Below are positions 40,368 through 51,120 of a DNA stretch of 64,000 bases, in pieces. The stretch's first letter is position 1; each line of letters starts with the position of its first letter. The stretch covers positions 21,254,348-21,318,347 of the forward strand of contig CM064519.1 of assembly GCA_032716605.1 (NCBI GenBank), in the 5' to 3' direction. Both the position numbers and the translations under genes were made by a program. This DNA is from Paralithodes platypus (Eukaryota > Arthropoda > Malacostraca > Decapoda > Lithodidae). The notes under the pieces were generated by a model. The model ran no database searches, was not told the origin of the DNA, and saw only the letters and a program-made list of their open reading frames with translations.

Positions 40368-41481
40368 CTATGCCTGTGTATCCAGCTCAGTACCAGTGCT
40401 TGCACTGCTGCGGTCGTTCACGGTGTTGGCGGCGGCGGTAGCAGACGCAACATTTTTACTATTCTGTATTTTTGTTTTATAATCAAACTTCAAATCTTGT
40501 CTTCCCCATGCTTTATCAAGATTACTTTCAAACTCCCTTATTGATTCGGAATCGACTACATACTGGGGCAGTGCGTTCCACTCATTTACCACTCTATCAC
40601 AAATGAGTTCTTCGCCTTCTCAAGCCTATTTCTTTCTTTGTAAATTTTCTTAGAGTGTCCTCTCGTTCTTGTTCCCTCCCGCATCAAGAAGATACCTTCA
40701 CACACATCCTCATCGTACTTTCCTGACACTATCTTAAAAGTCTCTATCATATCCCCTCTCTTTCTCCTATATGCCAGTGTCGGAAGTCCCAGTGTCCTCA
40801 ACCTCTGCTCATAGCCCGCGTTCTTCAACGTTGGTACCAGCTTGCTAGCTCTTCTCTGCACTTTCTCCACTGCTTCTATATCCTTTACCATATATGGAGC
40901 CCACACCTGGTTTGCATATTCCAGGTGTGGCCTAACCAGCGCTGTATATAGATTCCTGAAGATTTCTTCGTCAAGTGACACAAATGTCCTCCTTATCAGC
41001 CCTACAATTCTATTGGCTTTGTTTATCTTTTCCGCTAAATGTTCTGAGAAATTTAACTTATTATCTATCACTACTCCTATATCCTTTTCTGCACTCACTT
41101 CCTCCATCGCTTCATACATACTGTATCCTACCTTGTCTATCTTGCTGGTCCCAATCCGCATGTACTTGCATTTTTTGGATGAAAAGGCATTAACCAATGC
41201 TCAGACCATCCCTTCATGCCCTCCACATCTCCTTGAAGCAAAACCATATCTTCCTTACTCCTCACTCTTCTATACAGTTTAGTGTCATCCGCATACAGGT
41301 ATACCTCACTTCCATTAGTTATAACTTCAGGCAAGTCGTTGATAAATATAACGAACAGCAATGGTCCCAACACAGATCCCTGAGGTACCCACTTGTAATT
41401 TCCCTCCACCCCGAGCCTATTCCATTCACCAATACCCTCTGTCTCCGATCTTTCAGGAAGGCTTCTATCCATTTCACACAT
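40368..41481 (-). pseudogene. LINE-B RT palm to C-terminus, frameshifted
   Basis: 41481-41137 has [20 protein letters not shown] and [20 protein letters not shown]; 41197-40586 has RTFVSLDEEIFRNLYTALVR and RPHLEYANQVWAPYMVKDIE; 40592-40368 has MVNEWNALPQYVVDSESIRE. Single-base indels at about 41390, 41175 and 40600 separate frames that are continuous in the 18205-19494 copy. Confidence 0.85.
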
Positions 41482-42152
41482 TTCTCCCCTATATTATAGC
41501 TTCTAACTTTCTCTATTAACCTTTTATGTGGGACCTTATCGAAGGCCTTCATAAAATCGCAATATACCACGTCTATTACATCACCATCTTCTAGAATTTG
41601 CATCCAATCATCTACCACCTTAATTAGCTGTAGTACCGTCGACCTCCCCGGCAAGAATCCGAACTGTCTCCCACTGAAAAGTTGGTTTGACTTCATATGA
41701 TCCATTATTCCTTCTCTAATTACCGTTTCCATTAGTTTACACACAACACTTGTCAAACTGACTGGTCTATAATTCCCTGGGTCATTTCTCTTTCCCTTCT
41801 TAAATATAGCTGTTATGTTCGCCTCTCTCCAGTCCATCGGGATTTGTCCTGTATTAAACGATACCTCAAATAACATTTTCAATGGCTCTACTAACATCTC
41901 CCCTCCTTCCTTTATGATTCTTGGGTGTATCCCATCCGGTCCCGGTGACTTACTTCTATTCATTTTTTCTATAGCCCTTCTTATTCTAGCATGGGAAAAC
42001 TCTACTAGTTCTAGTGCCGGTGCCTGTTTGATGGGAATAGTAGGCACTGCATCCTCCGACTCCACTGTTAGTACCCCCCCAAAGTATTTCCCCAGCACCT
42101 CTGCTTTCTCCTTATCAGTCTCCGCTCTACTCCCATCATTCAACCCCCCCAC
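41389..42152 (-). pseudogene. LINE-B reverse transcriptase, first half
   Basis: It encodes KEKAEVLGKYFGGVLTVESE, MNRSKSPGPDGIHPRIIKEG, IPMDWREANITAIFKKGKRN, DPGNYRPVSLTSVVCKLMET, GRQFGFLPGRSTVLQLIKVV and VVYCDFMKAFDKVPHKRLIE. RT domains 0-4 of CR1 type. An indel before VPQG shifts the frame at about 41390. Confidence 0.88.
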
Positions 42153-42279
42153 CAGCTCTGGGATCCCTACTCTTCTTGTAATTTTTCCTGAATGTACTTC
42201 CAGAATATTTTTGGATTATCCTTCACATTTCTAGCTATCTCTCTCTCCCTCTCCTTCACCCCCCTCCTTGTTTCCCACC

Positions 42280-43363
42280 TTATTTATTGTTTATTTGTCT
42301 GCGTTCCAGATCCACTTCCTTAGCCTCTATACTAGACCCCCTGTTCTTTTTTAACAATTTTAATCTTTCCCACAATCGTTTCTTTCTTCTAATCAATATC
42401 CAAAGCTTTCTTTTCATTGGCAATTCTGGGTTAGTTCTTTTCCTCAATTTTGTTTTATCCTTATATTCCCTTACTGGTACACTTTTGGATACAGCATTCT
42501 CCAGTTTGACTCTAATTTTCCTCCACATTCCTTCAGCGTCTTCACCGTTCAAATATTCCCCCCAGTCAATGTCCAAACACCGTCTCAGCAGCTCATAATC
42601 TGCTCTATCATACATGTATATTTTTCTATTGCTTTTATTATCCCTCTCCGATTTAATGTTACAACTAAAGCTTATACAGGCATGGTCACTACGACCTATA
42701 GGGCTATCCACATTAACATGTTCCACTATATCCTCTTCATTGCTAAAAAATCAAATCAAGTACACTCCCCTGCGTCCCATCTCTATATCTTGTCATCTCT
42801 ACAATATGTTGCGTTAAAAAACAATCTCTCACTTTCTCTATAAACTTATTTTCCAGGCTACCCTGTCCCGCTGGAGTAGTACAATTTGCCCAGTTGATCC
42901 TTGGCAAATTGAAATCTCCAATCAAAATTTTATATTTGTTCTCTCTATTATCTATCTCCTCCATTGTTTTCAGTAGGTTATCATCCTCTCCCCTGCTATT
43001 ATTTGGGCTTCTATATATAGAGGCAATTAGAATTGATCCTCTTACACATTTTACTTCAATACACAAATACTCACAATACTGCTGTCTCATATCCACCTCA
43101 TTAACCTTGAGCTCTTTTCTTACATAAATAAACAGTCCTCTTCCAACCTCTGCTCTAATAGCATTTCTCTCATATAACTCAAAACCCTCCAAACTATATT
43201 CCACCAGTTCCCTCTCAATTCTAACATTTTTTGGTCTTACTTCCTGTAGGGCTATGATATCAGGTTTTTCCTCTTCATCCTGCAACCTACATATCAGTTC
43301 TCTTTTCTTGTCCTGAGTAAACACATCCACATTACTAAACATAATCCTTAATCCATCTACCAT
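42280..43363 (-). pseudogene. LINE-B APE endonuclease and linker
   Basis: From MVDGLRIMFSNVDVFTQDKK at 43363: DIIALQEVRPKNVRIEREL, GRGLFIYVRKELKVNEVDMR, LIASIYRSPNNSRGEDDNLL, KILIGDFNLPRINWANCTTP and GSVLDLIF, then after a one-base shift at about 42740 IGRSDHACISFSCN. These are the APE-endonuclease motifs in order (N, E, Y, GDFN, SDH). The linker to RT (KRLWERLKLLKK) is basic. Confidence 0.88.
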
Positions 43364-43404
43364 TCCTCCAGCAATTACACCATCCCGCTCCTCCAGTCCG
43401 TACC

Positions 43405-44496
43405 CTACTCCCCTGTTAGCACTACTGGGTCTGACTCTTTGTCTCCTGTCTCTCCCTGTGACACCTCCACCCCGTTCTCCTCCTCCGTCACAACTCTCAT
43501 CACATTCTCTCCCCTCCCTGATCTCCCCCTCCTTTCTACTCTTATAAACCACTTCCTCACTTTTCCGTCCCTCACTCTCCAGTAAAAATTTCTCTTTTCC
43601 TCCTCATCCAACTTTCCATTATTTTCATCAGCCTTTTCTTGTAATTCCTTAATTTTTTTCCTTTGTTCTATACTCAAATCCTTCTTTAGTCTTATGTGTT
43701 TCAGTTTATCATTTGTATTTAGCCTCCAACTAAAATTTGTCACAGTCTCCGCCACTACCCTAGTTTTAAACTGTACCCTTATAGGACTCTTCTTCTTCCT
43801 TTTATATCTACCTATCCTACTGATCTCCTCCACCTGCCCTTCCCATCCATATTCGTCCTCATCCACACCTTTCAAGACCTCCTTCACTGTCTCCATATCC
43901 CTCACTTTTCTCACTCCATTATCATTCATATGAGTCTCTATATCTCCATACAAGATTACACCCCTATCCCTGTCCATGGCCTCCCTCACGACACTCTCCT
44001 TGTTCTTCATGACCCCTACAACTGCACTCTCAAAACTTTGTTTGGTCATATTCATTTCTTCCTTTTGCTCTTTCATAATATCCTCCAAATCCTTGACTTT
44101 TTGTTTACCTACCACCGTCCATGCAGTCGACTCCTTTACTTCCGTGAAACGTCCTTCGTATTCCTTCAGCTGCTCCTTCAATGCCATATTCTCTGCTCCC
44201 AGTTCATCTACCCTTTTCAATAACATCTCTAGGCTCTCATTAACTGCCATAACAGGCCTGCATTCACTTCCTTCGCTAGGCCTATTCCCTTCCCCACCTA
44301 TCACACCACACATTACACACAGTGCCTTAACTTTCTCACCAATATCCCCCTTCCATTTCTCCGTATCACTCATCCACTTTTCCAAATCCTTCACAACAAT
44401 ACTAACCTCTTCTAACTTCTTATCTGTGCTCTTAAATCCCCGAAAACGTTGTAACCTTCCTTCCGACTCCGTCATACCCGAAATTCCCTCTGCCAT
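43405..44496 (-). CDS. LINE-B ORF1 protein
   Basis: 363 codons, ATG at 44496. The N-terminal half is predicted coiled coil by heptads (VDELGAENMALKEQLKEYEG and neighbours). The C-terminal half reads GRYKRKKKSPIRVQFKTRVV and LKHIRLKKDLSIEQRKKIKE, the basic RNA-binding region with the RPIxVxF and I-x-x-DLxxxxR pattern of CR1/L2 ORF1p. A CVMCGVIGG near residue 66 is not a standard knuckle. ORF2 overlaps its end by roughly 100-150 bases in another frame. It would bind LINE RNA and act as chaperone. Intact. Confidence 0.85.
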   Translation of the reverse strand: MAEGISGMTESEGRLQRFRGFKSTDKKLEEVSIVVKDLEKWMSDTEKWKGDIGEKVKALCVMCGVIGGEGNRPSEGSECRPVMAVNESLEMLLKRVDELGAENMALKEQLKEYEGRFTEVKESTAWTVVGKQKVKDLEDIMKEQKEEMNMTKQSFESAVVGVMKNKESVVREAMDRDRGVILYGDIETHMNDNGVRKVRDMETVKEVLKGVDEDEYGWEGQVEEISRIGRYKRKKKSPIRVQFKTRVVAETVTNFSWRLNTNDKLKHIRLKKDLSIEQRKKIKELQEKADENNGKLDEEEKRNFYWRVRDGKVRKWFIRVERRGRSGRGENVMRVVTEEENGVEVSQGETGDKESDPVVLTGE

Positions 44497-44717
44497 GTTT
44501 GTTTACAAACTCAACACTCACAACACTACCGCTGTCCCGTCACTACACACTCTTATTACACTATATATCACCCCTCCACCACACCAATATATCCTCCAAA
44601 CACTTCACTAAATCCTTCCTCTTCTTGCTAGCCCCGTATGCACTCGATATTCCGTGAATTACTTGTCCATCCCACAACATATGCCGGAGCCTCAAAACTT
44701 GCGTCCGCCTTCCGCCA

Positions 44718-44984
44718 TTGTGTGCCGCCAATTTTCATGTCATGGCTACCTTTGCCCCAGTTTTTGCTTTATGCATTACCCCTACCTGTGCCGGTATCCC
44801 TATTTTTGCGCACACTCTTTGCATCAAGTGTGTTAAATGTCTAGACCGTTCAAGGGGTCTGTGGGTGATGCGCAAATGTTCCTTTTGCTCCCAATTAAGT
44901 GTCAAAGTCCTCCGCGATAATGATAAGACCGCAGCGGTCGCCTTACGAGAGGTTAGGCAACATATGGCAGCGTATACTACAATT
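44718..44984 (+). pseudogene. DIRS Gag, N-terminal part
   Basis: Open frame with FAHTLCIKCVKCLDRSRGLW and VMRKCSFCSQLSVKVL, two C-x2-C pairs, likely a zinc-binding unit, then TAAVALREVRQHMAAYTTI. It is cut by LINE-F at 44985 and resumes in the same frame at 46716 with VAHKSLQCDNVPLW. The start codon is uncertain (ATG at about 44739 is one option). Confidence 0.75.
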
Positions 44985-45002
44985 CTATCTATCTATCTCT
45001 AT

Positions 45003-45639
45003 CTATTGCCTGACGCCGTGATCCCCGAAGGGGTGGCCACGAACGAACCGCCCCCATGCACCTCTGTCCCCAGTCAGTCGACGCCCCTCCCCCCAACCAG
45101 CACCGCCTTCGTTCATGTACTTCCTCACTCCATCCTTCCACCTCATATTCGGTCTACCTCTCCCCCTCTGTCCCTCCACCTCGCTCTCGTACACCCTCTT
45201 AGTCATTCTCTCGCTTTCCATACGTTCCATATGGCCGAACCATCTCAAGTTGTTCCTTTTCACACTTTCAGCACATCTACCTCACACCACACCTCCTTCT
45301 TACTTCCTCATTAGTCTGTCTATCCCTCCATGTAACTCCGCACGCACTCCTTAAGTAATTCATTTCCACTGCTCTCACTCTTGGTCTGAGTCTCTCAACC
45401 AACGTCCATGCTTCGCTTCCGTAAGTCAGTGTCGGGATTACCACACTGTCATGCAAGGACTTCTTCACTTCCATACTGACCACCCTATTTCTTGTTACTG
45501 CTTTTAGCGTTCCTACAACCCTCTTCCCCTGTTGTACCCTCTCCCGCACCTCTTCATCCATAGTCCCATCTTTACTCAACACACTGCCCAGATACTTAAA
45601 AGAGTTGACGATCTCCATAGCCTGACCGTTCAGCTTCAC
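45003..45639 (-). pseudogene. LINE-F ORF2 C-terminal region, frameshifted
   Basis: 45639-45277 encodes MEIVNSFKYLGSVLSKDGTM, SVVIPTLTYGSEAWTLVERL and AVEMNYLRSACGVTWRDRQT; 45263-45003 encodes RNNLRWFGHMERMESERMTK and RGRGRPNMRWKDGVRKYM. These form the common post-RT domain, split by a small indel at about 45270. Confidence 0.8.
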
Positions 45640-45655
45640 CTCACACTCTGTGACT

Positions 45656-46705
45656 TCACCCCTTTTCGAAGACCATAACCTTGCTCTTCCCCGTATTTAC
45701 CTTCAAATTCCGTTTTTCGCACACTGTTCCAAACTCATTTACCAGACCCTGCAACTCCCATTCATTATCACTCATCAGAACTGTATCATCCGCAAACAGC
45801 AGTATAGGTAGCTTCCACTCAATTCCCCTCCTTTTCAGCGATACACCAACATCCACTGCTCTTGATAGTATTTCTTTCATAACTCCATCCATATATACAG
45901 TAAACAACCACGGGGACATCACACACCCCTGTTTCAAACCAACATTCAGGTCAAAGAACTCGCTCTGCTCACTCTCCACACGTACTGCCGCCTTTGCACC
46001 CTCATACATGCTCTTCACTGCTTTCAGCAACTTGCCCTCTACTCCGTATATTCTAAGTACTTTCCACAAACCTTCTCTATCCACTCTGTCATAGGCCTTC
46101 TCCAAGTCCATAAAGGCAACATACACCTTTGTTTCTTCTCCAGATACTTCTCCACAACACAATTCAGGGTAAAAATCTGATCTACACATCCTCTTCCCTT
46201 CCTAAAACCTCCCTGCTCGTCGCCTATCCATTTCTCCGTTCTCTCTCACTCTCTCAATCACTACCCTACTGTATACCTTCCCTACTACGCTTAGAAGACA
46301 TATTCCTCGGTGGTTACCACACACTCTTTCCCCTTTGCCCTTATATAGGGGGACTATTATGCCAGTCTTCCAGTCATCGGGTGCACTCCCCTTCTCCCAT
46401 GCTAGTTTGCACATTTTCCATACCCATTCTACCACTATCTCACCACCATACCTCAACATTTCCCCACACACTCCATCTGTTCCTGGTGCTTTCCCCAACT
46501 TCACTCTTTTCATGGCTTCCCACACTTCTGACCTCCTGATCCCCACCTCCTCCTCCACTACTTCTCTTCTTCTCCCTCCCATACCATATCCAGCTATGTT
46601 TGCTGGCTCTTCATTCCTTTCATTTAGCAACTCACTGAAGTACTCCCTCCATCTTTCGACTCTCTCTTTCTTCTCGGCTAGCATTATCCCATTCTTATCT
46701 TTCAC
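45656..46705 (-). pseudogene. LINE-F reverse transcriptase, frameshifted
   Basis: 46705-46202 encodes VKLGKAPGTDGVCGEMLRYG, GSAPDDWKTGIIVPLYKGKG and NHRGICLLSVVGKVYSRVVI; 46189-45656 encodes VYVAFMDLEKAYDRVDREGL, LNVGLKQGCVMSPWLFTVYM and LLFADDTVLMSDNEWELQGL (FADD box). All RT domains are recognisable with one frameshift at about 46195. Confidence 0.85.
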
Positions 46706-46715
46706 TACTACAATT

Positions 46716-49100
46716 GTGGCTCATAAATCACTTCAATGTGACAACGTCCCTCTGTGGGATAGGCTTCTTGTTGAGCACCCTCCCCCTAAACGTCCCTCTC
46801 GAGTAACTAGTCGTAAGCCGGCAGAGACTGGTCAGGGTTCTGTGTCTTCTCCTACTGCTACGGCGAAACGTCAACGAGAGCCTACATCCCCGGCGGCAGC
46901 CTCCTCGTCCCGGGAGAGATCTCGGTCTAGGTCACCTCTCGGACACCAGCCATCTAGTCTTGCCTCTTCACCATCGAGTAAGAAGAGTAAGACAGAAAGT
47001 TCCACCAGTGGTCACGGCGATAAATCCTCTAAATCGAAGAGTAGTTCACGGTCACACCGCAGCCATAAATCTTCAAAGAAGGATTCCCATGATAAAAAGG
47101 CCTCACGACATTCACCAGTTTCTAGTGCTTCTCATCGTACCTCTACCCCAGACAGAGTTTGTGTTCGGGCTCAGGGGTCCAGTATAGTGCCTGTACCTAA
47201 AGATGATTTACCCATTAACATTTTAACCCTGGAATTGGAGAATTCAGGGGGCTCAGGGGTTGAGAGTGTTGCGGACTCCCAAGGGAGTGTAGGCCAAGGC
47301 CTAGGTGTTTGGCGATATTCTCAGCCAGGACCTGACCACCCACTTCCGGCTCAAACTATTCACACAGTGGCTGAAGTCCACCGGGACGCGGCGATCCCAT
47401 CCTCTATTCCTGACTTATCTTGGCAACAAGGTGATACCCCAGCTTCGGCGGGATCTTCTCAGGAAGAACAGGATAAAAAAGACGAGGTTTCAATTATCTC
47501 AGATATGGAAGGGCAAGAGTCAGGTTCAGGCTTAGACGCCGCACAAGATCTTAATGATTCACTAGTTAGTACAGCATCAAGTCAATTTGTTACTGCACAG
47601 GAAATTGATGGGCTACTCAGTAATGCTTTATCTAAATTTTTTAACCAACAGCAGGAAACTCCCACAGTGGACTTGGGAGCTCCCACGACAAGCTCTACGG
47701 TACGGCCTCTGATGACTTCTATTGCTTTAACTCAGATCCCTCACCCTCCCCCTCTGTCACCATCAGTGGTTACTAGGCCTGCTACGGCGGCATTGACCAC
47801 TTCGAATGTAAGGGTTATAACGGATGTCAATCCGCCCCCTCTAGACAGAGCGCCTCTCAGAAAGGTAGCTATGCCCTTGCTTTATGGACCAGACGAGTCA
47901 TGGGTCCTTTTGACCCCCACTAAACCAGAGATCGCCCAACCTACCTTGTCAGGGGAACTCCCAGTACCGCGTGAGTGGGTCATCCAGGGCAATAAATCTA
48001 GGAAATTAAGGGCCTTGGATACTTTGGGCAATGTACTAGATGTCAACATAAAGGCTATATACCTAGTTATTATCACCAAGATTTTGTTTATGCTGCTAAG
48101 CCGGCTTTACCTCTGCCTCAGCTTCAAACTTTTTTCAGACTGGTCTAAGCATGATGGATTTAATGACATTAAGACTCTGTCAGCTCTCACTCCAGAACTC
48201 GATTTGCTAACCGTCACAGACACAGCAGCTAATCCAGTCTTGAAGGTGGGGCAGTTGGGTCCAGGACATTGGGTGGAATGGGAGGCAGAGGCTCAAAACT
48301 TTGCGACCACATTTACTTCCAAAACTTCCCACCAGATCCCTCAAGATATTCATTCTTGGTTCTCCATGCCAGTGTGTTCTGCCGGCGGAGTCCCTTCAGC
48401 TTTGTTTGCTTTCTTAGCTGCCCCTAAAATTAATCTCTGTGAGCTAAAAGAACCTTTCACTACCCCTACCCCAACCCACCTAGAACGAGAATTTAGGCTA
48501 AGGGGGAAAGCTTTTCGCCTGTTCTCTCAATAAATAGTGTCTCAACAGATAGCAAAGTCTTTGCTCCGGTCCACTCAGGCAATTGCAGACGCGGACGCCA
48601 GACGATCGGTTGAATTGTCCCGGCGACTGCTTCTTCAGTCGTCAATCCAATCTTTGGGTGACATCCGCACCGCCTTGCTTGAGGCGGTACGAGCGAGACA
48701 AGACCTCAGAATGTCCTTAGTCCGAAAACTGCCTGATCGCATTGCGAATCAGGTGGTCATGTCACCAGTGCTCACTCCCTCTTTAATGTCCCCTGACGTG
48801 TGGCGAACGGTGTTTAATATGGCTCAGGCCCTTAAACACAGTCCCACCCCTTCTAAGAAACCTGCCTTTAACTTCCCCAAACCCAGGCCAGTCGCTAAGG
48901 CTCAGCCGGGGGGATCTAAACCCTTTCTTCCACCTAAGTCCTCCTCCTCCCCCCAAGGTCAGTACAGGCATAGACAGGGTAGGTTTTCAGGTCAGAGAGG
49001 ACGCGGCCATAATAAACCAGGTCAGGGCCCGTCTTCGGCCAACGCCAGCCAGCCGGCGAAGCATCCACCACCACCAACTCCACCACCATCAAAAAACTAA
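46716..49100 (+). pseudogene. DIRS Gag, main part
   Basis: A Gag-like protein rich in Ser, Arg, Lys and His (RERSRSRSPLGHQPSSLASS, SKSKSSSRSHRSHKSSKKDS), then an acidic stretch, then a conserved globular part (PLLYGPDESWVLLTPTKPEI, LELSRRLLLQSSIQSL type helices) and a basic GQRGRG C-terminus. Two defects: a TAA at 48531-48533 in frame, and a short stretch (about 48050-48145) read out of frame, bounded by compensating indels. In the other frame that stretch reads PSYYHQDFVYAAKPALPLPQ, which is clearly the original. SR-type Gag is known from DIRS elements. Confidence 0.8.
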
Positions 49101-49117
49101 AGTCTCTCTCACTCCCG

Positions 49118-51022
49118 GTGCCAGTATTAAGGCCGGCGGATCCGAGGGTAGTACAGCCGGCGAACCCTTGTCTGCTAACTGGGTCGTTCCGAACGTGTCA
49201 CCAAGCATGGCCGTTAAACACTTGGGCACGGATGGTGGCACGCAAAGGCATCACTTGGCAGTGGCTCCGGCGACCTCGCTTACGTCAGCCGACAACAGCG
49301 AATTTTGTTTCATTAGAGGTGGAGTCACTGGTCCAGGAAATGATTGCCAAGAATGTCATCATCCCGGTCCCCCCAAATTACCCTGTATTCACGTCCAAGC
49401 TATTTTTGGTTCCCAAAAGGGACAGTGTTCAGATGAGACCAGTCGTAGACCTGTCTTATCTGAACCTTCACATTCACAACGAGTCATTCCGTATGTTAAC
49501 AGTACACCAAATCAGGCTAACACTTCCGCCGGGAGGTTGGATGTGTTCCCTAGACCTGACAGACGCTTATTGGCACGTATCGGTAAACAAAAGGTTTCAA
49601 AGGTTTCTGGCCTTACGGATCAGGCACCAAAATTTTGTTTTTCAAAGGATGCCATTCGGTTTGAACCTGGCACCTCGATTATTCACAAAATTAGTCCGGC
49701 AAGCCCTGATGCCGTTATTAAAGCAAGGAATCAGAGTGTTGTGGTACCTAGACGACTGGCTGGTGGTGGCAGAGACAGAGCAATTATGCATCAAACATGT
49801 CAACATAATTTTAAATCATGTCAAAATTCTAGGGTTCAAGGTAAATCTGGTAAAGTCAAACCTTGTTCCCTCACGAGTAATTCAGTGGATAGGGCTGGTC
49901 TGGGACACAGCTGCTCTCACTCTGAGTCAGAGTGTGGACAATCGCAACAGGTTTCGCAGGAAACTGTTCATGTTTCTTCACAGTCTGACTACGACACGAA
50001 GGGTCTGGGAGTCTCTGGTCGGCTCTCTCAACTGGATTCAACTAACTGTAATGTTGGGCCGGTTGAAAGTAAAACATTTAATATTGGAAGGCAACAAATA
50101 TTTCCCACTCTTACCGGCGGGAAAGTTATGGCCCATCCCAAAATTAATCCACATCTTACTAGCGGTCTGGGCGAAGAGGGAAACGTTGCACTCAATAATG
50201 TCATGGACCTCTCCTCCGCCAACAGTATGGGTAGACACGGATGCGTCAGGCACAATAGGTTGGGGATTTCAGTCAAATCAGGGGCACCAGGGTCAGGGGC
50301 TTTGGTCCCACTTAGAAGTCTCCCACATCAATGTCAAAGAATTACTAGTCCCCTTGTATTTCCTTCAGGCTCACGGCCCTGCTTTAAGGGGCAAGTCGGT
50401 GGCCTTCAGAATGGACAATCTGAACGCAGTTCACTGTATTCAGAAACAAGGGTCAACGAGGTCAAGGAAGTTGCTAAATGTGTCGGAAGAGATTTTTACT
50501 CTAGCCAACAGACTAGACATTTATCTTCACGCATCTTATCTCCCAGGCGTAGCAAACGTCTGGGCAGACGCTCTATCCCGGAGACAGAGCACGACAGTAG
50601 AATGGGAGCTCAAGCAACCCATTTTCAACCAAATGATTGCAGAGCTCTACCATCCACAAGTGGATCTGTTTGCGTCCGAGGAGACTCACAAGCTCCCTCT
50701 ATACCTCACCCGCCAGACGAAAACGCCGGCAGGGGGGCCGGACGCCCTGGTTACAGACTGGAACAGATGGAGCTCCATCTATCTGTTATCGCCGCCAGAC
50801 GCGTCACTAATGTGCCACGTAGTGAACAAGCTACGAGATTATCGAGGCTTAGTCTCGCTAGTCGCACCCCTGTGGCCGGCGCAGTTGTGGTACCAGCAAT
50901 TAAAGACGTGGTGCCCGCACCCTGTGTCGCTCCCGGTCGGGTATTTCCACTTAGACACGATTGGCAACCTAGCGACCTCGCTGACTTTTGCATTATGGAC
51001 ATTCAGGAGGCCAAGTGGCTAG
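49118..51022 (+). CDS. DIRS reverse transcriptase / RNase H polyprotein
   Basis: 634 codons, no ATG at the open end. RT: SKLFLVPKRDSVQMRPVVDL, MCSLDLTDAYWHVSVNKRFQ, FQRMPFGLNLAPRLFTKLVR and VLWYLDDWLVVAE (YLDD box, around residue 215). RNase H: VWVDTDASGTIGWGFQSNQG, HINVKELLVPLYFL, VAFRMDNLNAVHCIQKQGST and YLPGVANVWADALSR. A downstream domain has VDLFASEETHKLPLYL, DALVTDWNRW and VAPLWPAQLWYQQL, the region that follows RNase H in DIRS and is often called Dam-like methyltransferase; I do not see a certain DPPY box. Ends TAG at 51020-51022. Confidence 0.9.
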   Translation: MPVLRPADPRVVQPANPCLLTGSFRTCHQAWPLNTWARMVARKGITWQWLRRPRLRQPTTANFVSLEVESLVQEMIAKNVIIPVPPNYPVFTSKLFLVPKRDSVQMRPVVDLSYLNLHIHNESFRMLTVHQIRLTLPPGGWMCSLDLTDAYWHVSVNKRFQRFLALRIRHQNFVFQRMPFGLNLAPRLFTKLVRQALMPLLKQGIRVLWYLDDWLVVAETEQLCIKHVNIILNHVKILGFKVNLVKSNLVPSRVIQWIGLVWDTAALTLSQSVDNRNRFRRKLFMFLHSLTTTRRVWESLVGSLNWIQLTVMLGRLKVKHLILEGNKYFPLLPAGKLWPIPKLIHILLAVWAKRETLHSIMSWTSPPPTVWVDTDASGTIGWGFQSNQGHQGQGLWSHLEVSHINVKELLVPLYFLQAHGPALRGKSVAFRMDNLNAVHCIQKQGSTRSRKLLNVSEEIFTLANRLDIYLHASYLPGVANVWADALSRRQSTTVEWELKQPIFNQMIAELYHPQVDLFASEETHKLPLYLTRQTKTPAGGPDALVTDWNRWSSIYLLSPPDASLMCHVVNKLRDYRGLVSLVAPLWPAQLWYQQLKTWCPHPVSLPVGYFHLDTIGNLATSLTFALWTFRRPSG

Positions 51023-51120
51023 CACCATACGGTAGAGAGGTGACCAATAAATCAATATACTCAGTCTACGAAACGACAGTATCAATCACATTGGCAAACC
51101 TTTCCTTCTTGGATCATTAG
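49168..51120 (+). other. 650-codon open frame overlapping DIRS RT/RNase H
   Basis: A second frame stays open along the entire RT/RNase H ORF and past its stop, ending TAG at 51118-51120. Composition is Ser/Gln/His-rich with no domain I can name. In Dictyostelium DIRS-1, the recombinase ORF and the RT ORF overlap extensively, so this could be an upstream part of the recombinase ORF rather than chance. It overlaps the start of the recombinase frame by about 77 bases. Codon bias of the RT frame alone could also suppress stops here. Confidence 0.35.

Larger units (their letters stand above)
40326..44600 (-). mobile_element. LINE-B, full-length copy with ORF1 and ORF2
   Basis: The 3' end at 40326 begins with the TTTCTTACAG decamer repeat. 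Minus-strand order: ORF1 (44496-43405), endonuclease (43363-42743 and 42726-42280), RT (42152-41319 and 41481-41137), C-terminus (41197-40586 and 40592-40368), then tail. The short 5' UTR extends to about 44600; the exact 5' end and target duplication were not resolved. About five frameshifts inactivate ORF2. It is the reference copy for the truncated ones at 18152, 33001 and 35520. Confidence 0.88.
44985..46705 (-). mobile_element. LINE-F copy inserted in DIRS Gag
   Basis: TACTACAATT duplicated at 44975-44984 and 46706-46715 brackets the element. Its 3' tail is a (TCTA)n run on the plus strand at 44985-45006. It is 5'-truncated in or before the RT. Insert plus duplication is 1731 bp, a multiple of three, so the Gag frame is kept on both sides. 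Confidence 0.9.

Noticed and set aside
44960..45010. TCTATCTATC run considered as CRISPR-like or satellite repeat
   Set aside because: It is a short LINE-F tail within a target duplication; no spacer structure exists anywhere in the window.
46335..46715. Plus-strand ORF upstream of DIRS Gag (first 127 codons of a 732-codon frame)
   Set aside because: These codons are antisense to LINE-F RT; real Gag coding starts again only after the target duplication at 46706-46715.
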